From Spirochaetota bacterium (lineage in GTDB: Bacteria; Spirochaetota; Brachyspiria; Brachyspirales; JACRPF01): a stretch of DNA of 64,000 bases. Positions 46,802-56,716 of the stretch are shown in pieces. A program made the translations under genes and the position numbers. Within the stretch, counting starts at the first letter, position 1, and each line of letters begins with the position of its first letter. Under the pieces are notes generated by a model that saw only the letters and a program-made list of their open reading frames with translations, was not told where the DNA came from and made no database searches. Where the stretch lies: positions 227,414-291,413 of the forward strand of contig JACRPF010000018.1 of assembly GCA_016214035.1 (NCBI GenBank). Direction: 5' to 3'.

Positions 46802-47461
46802 CTAGCGAAGCGTTTCGATGAGTTTTTCACGCATATAGCCTATCGCGGCATTGGTGGCGACATGAAGCGTGTTCGTGGCGCAGTCCCTGACGTACCAGGG
46901 AAGCTGAAAGCTGTACTGCATATTGGTAGTAAAATGGATATATTTCATCATCGTGCCGGTACGGACATCGAAAACGAATATATCGCCGGTATACGTATGT
47001 GTTATATCGAGATACGGAACACAGAATATCGGTACGATAAAAACATCGAGCAGCGCCAGCCAGTTCGGAGCGGTCTTCTCGACAAAGGTCACTCCGGTAA
47101 GCATCAGTATGTCGCATTTATTACGTGCCGCAAGGAAACGCAGATATTTCATGTTCAGTTTCGGCTGCAGTCCGAAGATGTCGCGCGTCTCGTCTTTATA
47201 ACCGTGTATGAATGCCGACGGTATCTCGTCGTTCCTGGCAACTGTTGCGTTCGTAAACATGACCCCGCGATACAGGTCATCGCTGCCGAGATTGTACCAC
47301 ATCACATTTACCGGATAGGCGGTCTTCACCTGGGACGCCAGCGCGTTGGTGATGACATCATCGGTGACGGCATCTTTTTCAAGGTTCAGCGTCGGCAGAT
47401 TCCGGTAGGTTACGCAGGAAATCATGATGATGCAGAGACATGCAAGCACGGCGTATTTCAT
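46802..47461 (-). CDS. lipoprotein of unknown function
   Basis: 219 residues. MKYAVLACLCIIMISCVTYR is a lipoprotein signal with an MISC lipobox (Cys16). The mature part contains CDILMLTGVTFVEKTAPNWL, a hydrophobic FIVPIFCVPYLDITHTYTGD and a beta-rich end (GDIFVFDVRTGTMMKYIHFT), similar in pattern to small envelope lipoproteins that bind or respond to envelope stress. No family is recognised. It is divergent from the heparinase-like gene and 15 bp upstream of the esterase gene. Confidence 0.65.
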   Translation of the reverse strand: MKYAVLACLCIIMISCVTYRNLPTLNLEKDAVTDDVITNALASQVKTAYPVNVMWYNLGSDDLYRGVMFTNATVARNDEIPSAFIHGYKDETRDIFGLQPKLNMKYLRFLAARNKCDILMLTGVTFVEKTAPNWLALLDVFIVPIFCVPYLDITHTYTGDIFVFDVRTGTMMKYIHFTTNMQYSFQLPWYVRDCATNTLHVATNAAIGYMREKLIETLR

Positions 47462-47540
47462 TCCAATGATAATAGTGAAACTATTGTAAAAGTCAACGGC
47501 CGGACAATATCCGGGATGTTTCTGGAGAATTACCGCGCAG

Positions 47541-47604
47541 TGTCCTCTTTTTTCATCCTCATGTCCATTTTCTCCAAGACTTTTGCTGGAAATACATATA
47601 TACT
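47541..47604 (+). promoter_or_regulatory. candidate activator-dependent promoter with 21-bp tandem sites, heparinase-like gene
   Basis: TGTCCTCTTTT (from 47541) and TGTCCATTTTC (from 47562) are direct repeats exactly 21 bp apart. A TATACT -10 lies at 47599-47604 without a good -35, matching the geometry of the other island promoters. The repeated sequence itself differs from the 33902 type. Confidence 0.45.
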
Positions 47605-47642
47605 AATTTCTGGAACGAATCTGTAAAATCAGGGATGCCAAT

Positions 47643-50309
47643 GTGTTGAAGAATATCGTTCGGTATACCGGCTGTCTTGTCATCATGCTCGCGATGTCTT
47701 CTCTTCTTACCATAGAAGCATACCCCGTTGACTTCCGTCAGGATGAAGCCCGCAGTCAGGACTCATCAACCGCATTCAACAATATCCAATACACGGTAAA
47801 TCCGCCGGTACCGTTCGATACGGCGCTCGTCATCACCGGCACGGCAAAGCTTGAGACAACCGCAACCCCGCGCTATCTCGGCGTCAATCTGTGGACCGAG
47901 AACGGCAAAGTCATTTTCCTGAGCACACCATTCAACACATCGGGAAAGACCGATTTCAGGATTCCTTTAAGCAAATGGGTATTCACCGGCGACACGAAGA
48001 ACAAAGAACCGCTGAATCCATCCGACATGATAACGAAGTTCACACTCTATGCCCGTTTCGCCGACAACACATCATCACGATTTACACTGGAGCATGTAGC
48101 AATGACGATCTCATCGAACACATCAGAGACAAAATCCGCGATGAGCCCCACCAAGGAAGCGCTCTTTCAGGGCACCGTTTCGATGAAACCCGAGTTACGC
48201 GGCATACATCCACGGCTTTTCGTGACGCCCGCAGAACTTGAATCTGCAGCGAAACGTTATCGCGATGATCCGGATTTCTACGCCAGTCTGGTGCCGGCAA
48301 TGGATTCGAAATTCATGAAACAAAAACCGGTATCATTCAACGAGGCGGAGACGAGTTTCGGTTCGGCCGCAACACTGGCCCGCCTTGCCGTGCTCTGGCG
48401 CATTACCGGGCGTGATGATTTTCTCAAAGCCATCGAAGCATGGATGCCGCAGATGGCAGCATTCGCTCCGTTTGAGAAAAAGAAAGGCATGAACAACGAC
48501 CTCATGGCCGGATCGTTCATGTACAACTTCGCTTTTCTCTATGATATGCTGAAAGGCACGGCACCGGACGCCACCGTTGAAGCCGTCCGCACAGCGCTTC
48601 TGAAACAGATCCGCACAAGCTACGATGATTTTACCGCCTTCAAAAGCTATCCCTACGAGCAGAACCACCTCATCATCCCCATCTGCGGTCTCGCTATCAG
48701 CGCCATGGCGCTCTTCGATGAAATGAACGAAGCGCGCGCATGGCTTCTCTTCTCACGCAATCTCCTTGCGCGGAGCATCGATGCTGTTGCTTTTGACGGA
48801 TGGTTCTTCGAGAGCATCAGCTATTGGAATTACACCATTCAGTATCCGATTGTGTACGCGAGCGCGCTGCGGCGGGTCACCGGAGAAGACATCTTCACCA
48901 CGCCGGCATTCCGCGGCATCGGCCCCTATCTTGCGCACACCTTTCTCCCCAACCCCAACTTCGTTTTCGATTTTGCCGACTGGGGGCCGCGTGTCGAGCC
49001 CGACGGCAAGGGCTTCCAGGGCGGCTACGACAAACCGTGGCATACACATCCCACGCGCCTGTTCATGTACATCCCGATGTCAAAGGAGATAGGCGACCCG
49101 TTCCTGAGCGATCTCATCCGACACCTCGCCTCGCTCAATCCGCGCGGCATGGGAACGGGCGATCTTGCCTTCGCCGCATTGTGGCAGCTTAAGATGCCTG
49201 AATCGCCGATAACGCTTACGGACCGCCCCGGATATCCGCCCTGGCACTATTTCAGCGATATGGATGTGGTGCACTGGCGCGGGAACTGGAGCGACAGCAA
49301 CACAACGGCCATCGCGTTCAAATCCGGACCTCCGGCGGGGCATCACATCGGGTCGTTGTATCCGCTCTACCCCGAATGGCGTCCCGGACTCGGGCATGCG
49401 CATCCGGACGCGGGCTCATTCATCCTGTTCTCACGCGGCGTGTTTCTCGCCAACGACACCGGTTACTGTGTTCCGCAATCACGCTGGCACAACACCATCA
49501 CGGTGGACGGCAAAGGACAGGGAAACGAAGGCAAGCCGTTCGGATGTTTCAACGATATCCCGTATGAACGTCTCAATAAAACACGGATGACTAATGTCTG
49601 GCTCGGTTCATCCGTTGCCGCATCCACCGCCGTCTTTCACGACGGTTACTCACCCGATGCCGGGCTGAAACAGATGCATCGTCACCTCATCATGGTCGAC
49701 GGGCGCTTTCTGGCGATACTCGACGACATACGCTCGGAAAAAGCGCATACCTACGACTGGTATCTCCATACAGACCGCGAAGTCATCTCCACCGGAAATG
49801 ACCGGTGGAAAATGGAAAACGGAAATGCGCGGCTCATGATACAGAACTTCGCCGCCGTCGATTCATTCAAAATGGAACCAACCATTGTGGATACGGAACT
49901 CTACCCGAGAAATAATCCCCCGCGCATGCAGCAGCGCGGATTTCATCTCAATCTCCGTTCGCCGGAAAAGGCCGACTGGCAGTTCATCACCGCACTCGGT
50001 ATTCAGGATATCACGTCCCCTGAGAAAGCATTCGCCGCTGAAAAAACTGGGAACAACTGCATCGATATCACCGACGGCGATGACACCTGCCGTTTGTGGA
50101 TAGGCGATCAAAACGATCTGTCGGGGACATTCGCATTCGTGCTGAAATCCGGCGGCAAACTTAAGGCGCTCGGATTCAGCGGCACGCGATTTATGAATGA
50201 GTTCGGTACCTTTACAATGCCCAAAGGCGGTTCGGTGACGCTGCGCCCCGCATCAGAGAATAAATGGACGGCAGAAGGCGCATCACTCAGTGATGTGAAA
50301 CTGCCGTAA
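47643..50309 (+). CDS. secreted heparinase II/III-family polysaccharide lyase-like protein
   Basis: 888 residues from GTG 47643 (TTG 47646 possible) with a signal peptide (YTGCLVIMLAMSSLLTIEAY). An N-terminal beta domain is followed by an alpha/alpha toroid (WEIGNPx-like region replaced by ETSFGSAATLARLAVLWRIT, then SYPYEQNHLIIPICGLAISA). The C-terminal heparinase II/III beta-sandwich has GHAHPDAGSFILFSRG at about 584-599 and HNTITVDGKGQG. The family cleaves uronic-acid glycans by beta-elimination. The AHPDAGSF His and toroid Tyr/His residues are candidates for catalysis. Its substrate is likely an acidic polysaccharide. Confidence 0.78.
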   Translation: MLKNIVRYTGCLVIMLAMSSLLTIEAYPVDFRQDEARSQDSSTAFNNIQYTVNPPVPFDTALVITGTAKLETTATPRYLGVNLWTENGKVIFLSTPFNTSGKTDFRIPLSKWVFTGDTKNKEPLNPSDMITKFTLYARFADNTSSRFTLEHVAMTISSNTSETKSAMSPTKEALFQGTVSMKPELRGIHPRLFVTPAELESAAKRYRDDPDFYASLVPAMDSKFMKQKPVSFNEAETSFGSAATLARLAVLWRITGRDDFLKAIEAWMPQMAAFAPFEKKKGMNNDLMAGSFMYNFAFLYDMLKGTAPDATVEAVRTALLKQIRTSYDDFTAFKSYPYEQNHLIIPICGLAISAMALFDEMNEARAWLLFSRNLLARSIDAVAFDGWFFESISYWNYTIQYPIVYASALRRVTGEDIFTTPAFRGIGPYLAHTFLPNPNFVFDFADWGPRVEPDGKGFQGGYDKPWHTHPTRLFMYIPMSKEIGDPFLSDLIRHLASLNPRGMGTGDLAFAALWQLKMPESPITLTDRPGYPPWHYFSDMDVVHWRGNWSDSNTTAIAFKSGPPAGHHIGSLYPLYPEWRPGLGHAHPDAGSFILFSRGVFLANDTGYCVPQSRWHNTITVDGKGQGNEGKPFGCFNDIPYERLNKTRMTNVWLGSSVAASTAVFHDGYSPDAGLKQMHRHLIMVDGRFLAILDDIRSEKAHTYDWYLHTDREVISTGNDRWKMENGNARLMIQNFAAVDSFKMEPTIVDTELYPRNNPPRMQQRGFHLNLRSPEKADWQFITALGIQDITSPEKAFAAEKTGNNCIDITDGDDTCRLWIGDQNDLSGTFAFVLKSGGKLKALGFSGTRFMNEFGTFTMPKGGSVTLRPASENKWTAEGASLSDVKLP

Positions 50310-50317
50310 GACCGACA

Positions 50318-52600
50318 TCAGGCAAACAAGTCGCCCTGCTCCGACACCGCCTTATCGAACGCCTCGTGTCCGAGCAATGTCTCCGCGATGGGCCGAAGCT
50401 GCTTCTCTACATAATGATCATAATCGAACGGCGCGGTGCGTCTGTCCACCGGCTGCGGCCCTTTCACCGTGATGCAGTATCTGATGACGCGCACGGGCTT
50501 GCCGAGAAGCTTTGCCGCGACGACATGCGGCGGCATTATCTTCGTATATTCGTCGGCTCCCTTGCGGATGCGTTTCCGGTATATCAGTTTCGCGTCGAGT
50601 GCGCCTTTCCGCAATTCACGGACCACCGAAAGTATATAGCCTTCGATGGACCGCTTCGTGAAAAGCCGCAGCACCAGCTCCTGCTGGAAATCCTTGGCAA
50701 GATCGGTCCAATCCGACCGCACCGATTCCATACCGGTGAATGATAATATCAGCTTTCCGTCCTTCTCAACAGCTCCGCAGTAATGTTTCTTGCTCCCGCC
50801 CTCGCCCCCGCGTGCGGCCGGAAGCAGAAAATGGCGGTTATGACTTTCAAACTCAAGCTCAAGCGCGGAATCCGCCCCGAAACGTTCGCGGAGCATTTCC
50901 GTGAGCCACGCATTTATCTCACCGGCGATGCGATGCCCGTCCGCTTCAGCATGCGCCTCCGTCCCCGGCCCGAGCAGCACGAAGAGCGAATCGGTGTCGC
51001 CGTAGAGCACCCGCGCATGATATACCGCTTCGATATGCGACGCGGTCTCCCGCAATATGAACTGTCCGGTAAGCGTGATCGAGCGCGACAATTCCGGCGA
51101 AAAAAAACGGCAGTTCGTGGTGCCGAGCACGCCGTAGAGACTGTTCATGAGGATCTTGATGGCCTGCGAGAGCGGCGCGTTGCCGGTATCCTTAGCCCCC
51201 TGCCGCGCCTTCATGAGTTCTCTGACGACATTGGGCAGAATAGTTTCGCTTCTCGCAAATGACGTCCCTGTCGGATTGTTGATCCGGTCTTTCTCAGGTG
51301 ATATGAGTCCGAGCGGATCGATGCAGAAACTCATGATGATGCTCGGATACAGACTTTTAAAGTCGAACACAAGCACGTTCTCATAAATGCCGGTTGCCGG
51401 TTCGAGCACATAACCGCCGGGAAGACCTTTGCCGTCGGTACGCACATCCGCCTTGTCTATGGCTACAAAGCCCGCGCGATGCAAGAGCGGCAGATACAGA
51501 TTATCGAACGCGGCGATGCTCCCGCCGAGTCTGTCGAGCATATGCCCCGAGCGTTTCGTCCGTTCGATGAGGTCGGGCAGAATCGCGGCCGTATCGAGTA
51601 TCTCCTTCGTCAATCGCGCGTCTTCAAGATTATACTTCGCAAGCGAGGCCTTGTCCTCAGCAAACATGCGGTTGATCTCGGCTATCTTGTCGTCGCCCTC
51701 GCCGGTGATGAGTTTCTCCCTGCCGAGCACCGCATGCGCCACAAAATTCAAAGAATATTCGTCGTAGGTGTGAAACGTCGCGCGGAGCATTTCGGGAACA
51801 TCAAGCACAATTCGCCCGGGGATGATGAAGTCCCAGCGGTCGTTCTTTCTCGTATCGGGAGCCATGCGGGCTGTGCGGTAGTCACGACCGAGTGAAAACG
51901 GAATGCCCAACGCCTGTGACCGGTCATGTATGATGCGCAGATCGAAATCCTTCACATTCCAGCCGATGATGGCATCGGGATCATCCGCCGCCACATGCGC
52001 ATAGAAGCGCCGGAGCACGTCGGCTTCATCCTTACATGCAGTCGCGCCGTCTATCGCCGCATCGCCGATTATAAAAACGGCATCCGTTGTTCCCGTACAG
52101 GCGATACTGTATATCTCATTCGTCGCCGCATTCGTCTCAATATCAAGCGACAGTACCGTCAGCGTCGGTGTTACGTCTGCTCCGCGTATCCGTGGATTAC
52201 GCATGCGCTTTACCGTGCCGGGCATACGCTCACCTTCGCAGCTAAAACCGCCGCGCACGAAATGTTCCATAAGAAAACGGTCGACCGTGGCTATATCGGA
52301 TTCAAATACGGCGATATTCCGCGCGCGCAGCATCGCCGAACAGTCGCGCGCTTCACGGAGCGTAGTGAAATAGAGGCAATCCACGGGACGTCCGTCCATG
52401 GTCTTCATCGGCAGCGCCCGGCGTTCCCGAGCCGCTCCGGTATGCGCACGGTCAGTCTCATGCAGCACGAAAAACCGCGGATAATAATTATCGATGACAA
52501 CGGCTATCGGGCTGTCGGCGGTCTTCGCCCAGAGCGTAATGACAAAACGGCCGCCGGTGTCACGTCCTGAATGTGTCAGTAGAAAACAGTGTTCTATCAT
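50318..52600 (-). CDS. polB: family-B DNA polymerase (DNA polymerase II type)
   Basis: 760 residues from the ATG at 52600 (frame open to 52639), close to E. coli Pol II length. Exonuclease motifs are LSLDIETNA, IGWNVKDFDLRI and YNLEDARL. Polymerase motif A DFKSLYPSIIMSF is at about 411, motif B KILMNSLYGVLG follows, and motif C LYGDTDSLFVLL is at about 530. All catalytic acidic residues are present, so it should be active with proofreading. Pol II works in lesion bypass and restart. It sits, oddly, at the end of a glycosidase operon and converges with the heparinase-like gene. Confidence 0.93.
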   Translation of the reverse strand: MIEHCFLLTHSGRDTGGRFVITLWAKTADSPIAVVIDNYYPRFFVLHETDRAHTGAARERRALPMKTMDGRPVDCLYFTTLREARDCSAMLRARNIAVFESDIATVDRFLMEHFVRGGFSCEGERMPGTVKRMRNPRIRGADVTPTLTVLSLDIETNAATNEIYSIACTGTTDAVFIIGDAAIDGATACKDEADVLRRFYAHVAADDPDAIIGWNVKDFDLRIIHDRSQALGIPFSLGRDYRTARMAPDTRKNDRWDFIIPGRIVLDVPEMLRATFHTYDEYSLNFVAHAVLGREKLITGEGDDKIAEINRMFAEDKASLAKYNLEDARLTKEILDTAAILPDLIERTKRSGHMLDRLGGSIAAFDNLYLPLLHRAGFVAIDKADVRTDGKGLPGGYVLEPATGIYENVLVFDFKSLYPSIIMSFCIDPLGLISPEKDRINNPTGTSFARSETILPNVVRELMKARQGAKDTGNAPLSQAIKILMNSLYGVLGTTNCRFFSPELSRSITLTGQFILRETASHIEAVYHARVLYGDTDSLFVLLGPGTEAHAEADGHRIAGEINAWLTEMLRERFGADSALELEFESHNRHFLLPAARGGEGGSKKHYCGAVEKDGKLILSFTGMESVRSDWTDLAKDFQQELVLRLFTKRSIEGYILSVVRELRKGALDAKLIYRKRIRKGADEYTKIMPPHVVAAKLLGKPVRVIRYCITVKGPQPVDRRTAPFDYDHYVEKQLRPIAETLLGHEAFDKAVSEQGDLFA

Positions 52601-52645
52601 GAATACGGACGATAGTATCCGCGCATACGCAAAAAGCAAACGACG

Positions 52646-53230
52646 CTATGGGATTAACTCCACAGCCACATCCTTGAACCATATCGTTCCTGTGTCGCTC
52701 CCCTCAATCCCCATAAGCAATAGATAGCTTTTCACACCGAAAGGAATAGACGTCTCAAACGACACCTGTTTCCACTCGAATGAACCGATGCCGATATTCG
52801 CCGCCGGCCATATCGTTTTTCCGCCGCTCGTGTACATAAGACCGAATTTAGCACGACCCGTTATCCCCTCGCCTTTTACCATAGCGGTGAACCGATAGCG
52901 CTTCCCGTCCTGAGTCACCGTATACCATTTCTGCACGATTGCCTTTTGTCCCGCTTCCTTCTTTTCAGCCATGACCGGTTCATCCGTATAGAGACGCATG
53001 ACCAATACCGGTTCGGTTTTGACGTTTTCATTCCTGTTGCTGCCCGATACACGCAGCGCCGTTTCAAGCAGCGTTTCCGATGTTTCCTTCAGCAGACGGT
53101 TCTGTTCCCGTATTTCATTATACCGCGCCTCACGTGTTTCAACGTCCTTCTTGAGCGCGGCATTCGATGCCAGTTCGTTCGCCATGCACAGCGATGCCGC
53201 CAGCACTGCGAAAAGTATGTTCTTTATCAT
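52646..53230 (-). CDS. secreted coiled-coil plus jelly-roll (CBM-like) protein
   Basis: 194 residues from the ATG at 53230, with GAGGAG upstream. A signal peptide (MIKNILFAVLAASLCMANEL) precedes a short coiled coil (KKDVETREARYNEIREQNRL). A C-terminal beta-sandwich follows (KRYRFTAMVKGEGITGRAKF and SLLLMG-type strands ending GTIWFKDVAVELIP), like CBM4/9 carbohydrate-binding modules. It probably binds glycan outside the cytoplasm or oligomerises through the coil. It starts 1 bp after the GH2 gene stop, so the two are co-expressed. Confidence 0.6.
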   Translation of the reverse strand: MIKNILFAVLAASLCMANELASNAALKKDVETREARYNEIREQNRLLKETSETLLETALRVSGSNRNENVKTEPVLVMRLYTDEPVMAEKKEAGQKAIVQKWYTVTQDGKRYRFTAMVKGEGITGRAKFGLMYTSGGKTIWPAANIGIGSFEWKQVSFETSIPFGVKSYLLLMGIEGSDTGTIWFKDVAVELIP

Positions 53231-53231
53231 C

Positions 53232-56200
53232 TTACCGCTCCTCACGCATCGATAATACGGGTATGCCGTCGAATCCCGGTTTTTCAGCATATGCTGTTTT
53301 TCCCGGAACCGGAATTGAGCGCACTACACCATCCGCCTCAAAACGATAGACGCCGGGTGATGAGAATTGAAACCATGCCCGGCCGTTCGTATCGGCAACA
53401 ACGCCGTATGTTTCACCGGTTGCGGATATACTCCACACCGGCGATTCGGGCGCTGTCTTCAGAATACATTCCGCATCCGTTGCTGGCGCAAGCGGCGGTT
53501 GTGGTATCAGCGATTCCCGGTAGGCGTCATTGACGGCATTGCGCACATGCGACGGGCGCGAACCGTCGAACCAGTTGAGCACGTCGTTGCCGGCCCTGTT
53601 GATACCTATTTTTGTGCCGACAGCCTTGGCGCCCCGTCCTGAATACGCCGGCCATGGAATGCGGTACCAGGGATACTGGTCGGCGCGGAGACCTGCGGGC
53701 AATGTCGTGTTACTGACGTATGCGGCGAACATGTCGGCAGTGATTCCCCAGACATTGCCGTTCCCGGTATTGTCGAAGCCGGTGAAACCGTCGTGGCTCA
53801 ACCCCATGAATATCGGCGCCGGTACTTCAAGCTCGCGGTAGAGCGAAGCGATTGAACGGACTTTTGCCGCCTTTTTCTGCACCTGCGACGGTATGGGTCC
53901 TATCCAGTTATCCCACGCACCGTATGAATAATAGAGCGTTTCACCGAATATCACGGGGCGGAATTCGTAGACGCGCTGCCAGTTCACCACCCACGACGCG
54001 GTATTGAAATCGGGATAATGATAATTGGCGGTGTCGCACGGCGGGTCCTCGAACCAGCGCCCCTTCTTTGTCTGCGTGCCGATGTCGCCGTTACGCGTCA
54101 TCACCATGTCCGGGTCGAACGATTTCGTCAGCTTGCCGTAGATGGCGCCGAGTTTATCATTGCGTACATTGAACTCCGCGTTCGCCGCGGTGTCCCATGA
54201 CTGCGTGAGTATCTCGTTGTCCGTGGACCAGATGACGACGCTCGGATTGTTGCGGCACATCCTGAACCAGCGCCGGTAATTCTCGATGTTATATTGGTGC
54301 AGCGGATGTGCGAGCCACTGTTCAACGGTGGTGAACTTCTTCGGATCGGGCTTTCCCTCATGGAGCACCGGATAGCATTGCGCGTACGTGAGCATGCCGA
54401 GGCGGTCGCAGGCGCGCGGTACCTCGGGGTCCCAGTAATCGGTGTCGTGGAGGCGTACTATGTTGATACCGTCACGCCGTAGCAGCGGCAGCATGATGTC
54501 GCGCACTTTGCCGATGCTCACATGCGCCGTTCCCACGTCGCCCTGCAGTATGATTCGTTTCCCGTTCAGATAAAAATCGGTCGCATGTATCCAGAACTCG
54601 CGGAATCCGAACGGCTGAACGTGACGGTCGACGATGGTCCCGTCAACGGATATCTCGCTCACGAGGTCGTACATGGTCGGATTGCCGTACGCACCGCCGA
54701 TACCCCAGAGTTCCGGATCGGCCCATATCCCGCGATTCTTCACTTCAATGCGGGTATTGGCGTCGATCGTACGTTCCTGCGCCGGCAGCCGGAAACGTAT
54801 GCGTCCGCGCTCCGCCGCGTATTGATTAACGGTTATCGTGCGGCTTTTATCCGAGTGATTCTCGATCTCCGCTGTCGTTACGAGACTCCCGTTCCTGAAA
54901 CCCGTCTTTACCCAGACGTCGGCCACGCGCACCGCATCCGTGCTTTCGAGATACATATCACCCGCAATGCCGTGCGAACCCTTCATCATCGGATTATCAA
55001 CACGCTCCACATAGAGTTCAAGGATATTCTCTCCCGGCACCGCGTTCGTCAACTTCATTTCGACAATGCCGATGAAGCCGTTGTACTCGCCGCACTGCGC
55101 GCCGTTCAGATATACCTTCACCATGCCCTTGATATTATTGCAGACAAAGAACGCCGTCCTGCCGGCGGGAATGTTTATCATTTTCCGGAACCAGGTCTTA
55201 TACGATATTACGATGGGGCTCAGCGTAAAATCCTCCCAGCCCTTCACGGGCCCCACCTCGCCGTAAGGTGATTTGCCCGCGTTGGTCACGGGATAACGCG
55301 ACGTGCGAAAGTAGCGATCCATCTGTTCCTGCGGGAGCTGAAACGCCAGCCATTTCTTTCTGTCAGCACTCGCCTCCCACACACCGTTCAGACACAAACG
55401 TGACCGTGTTGTCACCGCCGTCATCGGTTCATCGATAGACTTTGTACCGGCGGCAACGGCTGCAGCCCGCTCCGCCGCATAGTGTTTCTCACGAGCGGCA
55501 TACGCATTCGATAGCGTCAGCGCCGCCCGTGTCACGTCATCCGTATATCGCCGTCCTTCCTCCTCGGCCAGCGCCACGTTCTTCGTAAGTTCCTTCAGAC
55601 GCGCTTCCAGCTCACTGTTCTCCTTTCGCAGTGTCTCCCGTGAGTAAACGCGCATACGCTTCGTCAGCGAGGTAACGGTTCCAGCGTTATTAAGCACTTC
55701 GACGGTAATTTTCTGTTCACCCTCGGCAAGCGTTATATCAACCTGAAATGACCGTGCAGACGAAGCTACGCCGTTGCACCGGTAGCGATACTCACCCCGG
55801 TCCGGCGGGAAAACCGTAACGGACAATTTGTTCGCACCGCTGAATACTTCCTTCTCCGCAAACTCAAACGATGCCGCGAATCCATTGCAGTACTGCTCGG
55901 CGCCGAACTGCCGGGCGGGATGGTCGGTATACACATGCACATCGGTGAGCGGCGCATCGCTCTCGTCGGAAAGCGCCACGCAGAAACCGGAGCCGTAGAT
56001 ACGGTCGGCAAGTTTGAACACCAGACGATTCATACCCTGGTGGAGTTCGGCAGTGTAGATGAAATTATCGGGAACGATGGCCTGCGCTGAAAATTGTTTC
56101 CCCACCAGCCTGTCGTTGAGATAGATCTTGTGGTCGTCGTCGCTGCCCACGCGTATCTTAATCTTTCTGTCCTTCGGCGATTCGATATAGCACACCGCAT

Positions 56201-56573
56201 ACAGAACGAAATGGTCCTTGAACGGGCCGTAACCGTCCTCAAACGACGCCAGCGATGATGTATCGCTGTGAACCGCCTTCCATGTCGTATCAACCGTCCT
56301 CGTCTCGATAAGCCCCCATTCATTGGCCGACCCTATCCCGGCGATGAGTTTCCCCTTGTCGGCGATGAACTCAGCCTGCGCTGCAAGCCCGGGATACGGC
56401 GCTATGCGGGCTTCACCGTCAAAGAAATCGGTGTCGATGCCCGCATCCTTGTCGTTCTTCGTGTAGCTCGGATACGGACCGCTCACGAGCCAGTCGCGTA
56501 TGAATCCCTTCTCGTCCGGCGATGCGCCGAACACGAATGCAGCTATCAATATTACTAGGGCAATTGTTTTCAT
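53232..56573 (-). CDS. large secreted glycoside hydrolase family 2-like protein
   Basis: 1113 residues from the ATG at 56573 (GAGGGA upstream) with a signal peptide (MKTIALVILIAAFVFGAS). An N-terminal region of about 370 residues includes a PA14- or jelly-roll-like segment (KIRVGSDDDHKIYLNDRLVG) and a coiled coil (RKENSELEARLKELTKNVAL). GH2 domains follow: AFFVCNNIKGMVKVYLNGAQ, then a barrel with NIVRLHDTDYWDPEVPRACD, VVIWSTDNEILTQSW (acid/base Glu at about 782) and RPVIFGETLYYSYG (nucleophile at about 871). The extra N-terminus makes it unusually long. Regulated from 56646-56715. Confidence 0.8.
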   Translation of the reverse strand: MKTIALVILIAAFVFGASPDEKGFIRDWLVSGPYPSYTKNDKDAGIDTDFFDGEARIAPYPGLAAQAEFIADKGKLIAGIGSANEWGLIETRTVDTTWKAVHSDTSSLASFEDGYGPFKDHFVLYAVCYIESPKDRKIKIRVGSDDDHKIYLNDRLVGKQFSAQAIVPDNFIYTAELHQGMNRLVFKLADRIYGSGFCVALSDESDAPLTDVHVYTDHPARQFGAEQYCNGFAASFEFAEKEVFSGANKLSVTVFPPDRGEYRYRCNGVASSARSFQVDITLAEGEQKITVEVLNNAGTVTSLTKRMRVYSRETLRKENSELEARLKELTKNVALAEEEGRRYTDDVTRAALTLSNAYAAREKHYAAERAAAVAAGTKSIDEPMTAVTTRSRLCLNGVWEASADRKKWLAFQLPQEQMDRYFRTSRYPVTNAGKSPYGEVGPVKGWEDFTLSPIVISYKTWFRKMINIPAGRTAFFVCNNIKGMVKVYLNGAQCGEYNGFIGIVEMKLTNAVPGENILELYVERVDNPMMKGSHGIAGDMYLESTDAVRVADVWVKTGFRNGSLVTTAEIENHSDKSRTITVNQYAAERGRIRFRLPAQERTIDANTRIEVKNRGIWADPELWGIGGAYGNPTMYDLVSEISVDGTIVDRHVQPFGFREFWIHATDFYLNGKRIILQGDVGTAHVSIGKVRDIMLPLLRRDGINIVRLHDTDYWDPEVPRACDRLGMLTYAQCYPVLHEGKPDPKKFTTVEQWLAHPLHQYNIENYRRWFRMCRNNPSVVIWSTDNEILTQSWDTAANAEFNVRNDKLGAIYGKLTKSFDPDMVMTRNGDIGTQTKKGRWFEDPPCDTANYHYPDFNTASWVVNWQRVYEFRPVIFGETLYYSYGAWDNWIGPIPSQVQKKAAKVRSIASLYRELEVPAPIFMGLSHDGFTGFDNTGNGNVWGITADMFAAYVSNTTLPAGLRADQYPWYRIPWPAYSGRGAKAVGTKIGINRAGNDVLNWFDGSRPSHVRNAVNDAYRESLIPQPPLAPATDAECILKTAPESPVWSISATGETYGVVADTNGRAWFQFSSPGVYRFEADGVVRSIPVPGKTAYAEKPGFDGIPVLSMREER

Positions 56574-56645
56574 GATTCCCTCACCTAAGCTCAATCAATT
56601 CAATGAGTTTATTACATCGTCCGGTATTCATCGTGAATTTGATAC

Positions 56646-56715
56646 ACTATACAATAGCACTGTCAACACTGCGATACAATATCCCGAACACTGAAAAAGA
56701 TATCCTGAAACGGTG
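56646..56715 (-). promoter_or_regulatory. candidate activator-dependent promoter with 21-bp tandem sites, GH2-like operon
   Basis: TATAGT (minus strand, 56651-56646) is the likely -10. ATATCCCGAA starts at 56679 and ATATCCTGAAA at 56700, a 21-bp direct repeat. The ATAT element lies 28 bp from the -10, against 29-30 bp at 43453 and 33872, so the geometry is preserved. The AraC gene ending at 56717 is adjacent. Confidence 0.55.
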
Positions 56716-56716
56716 T

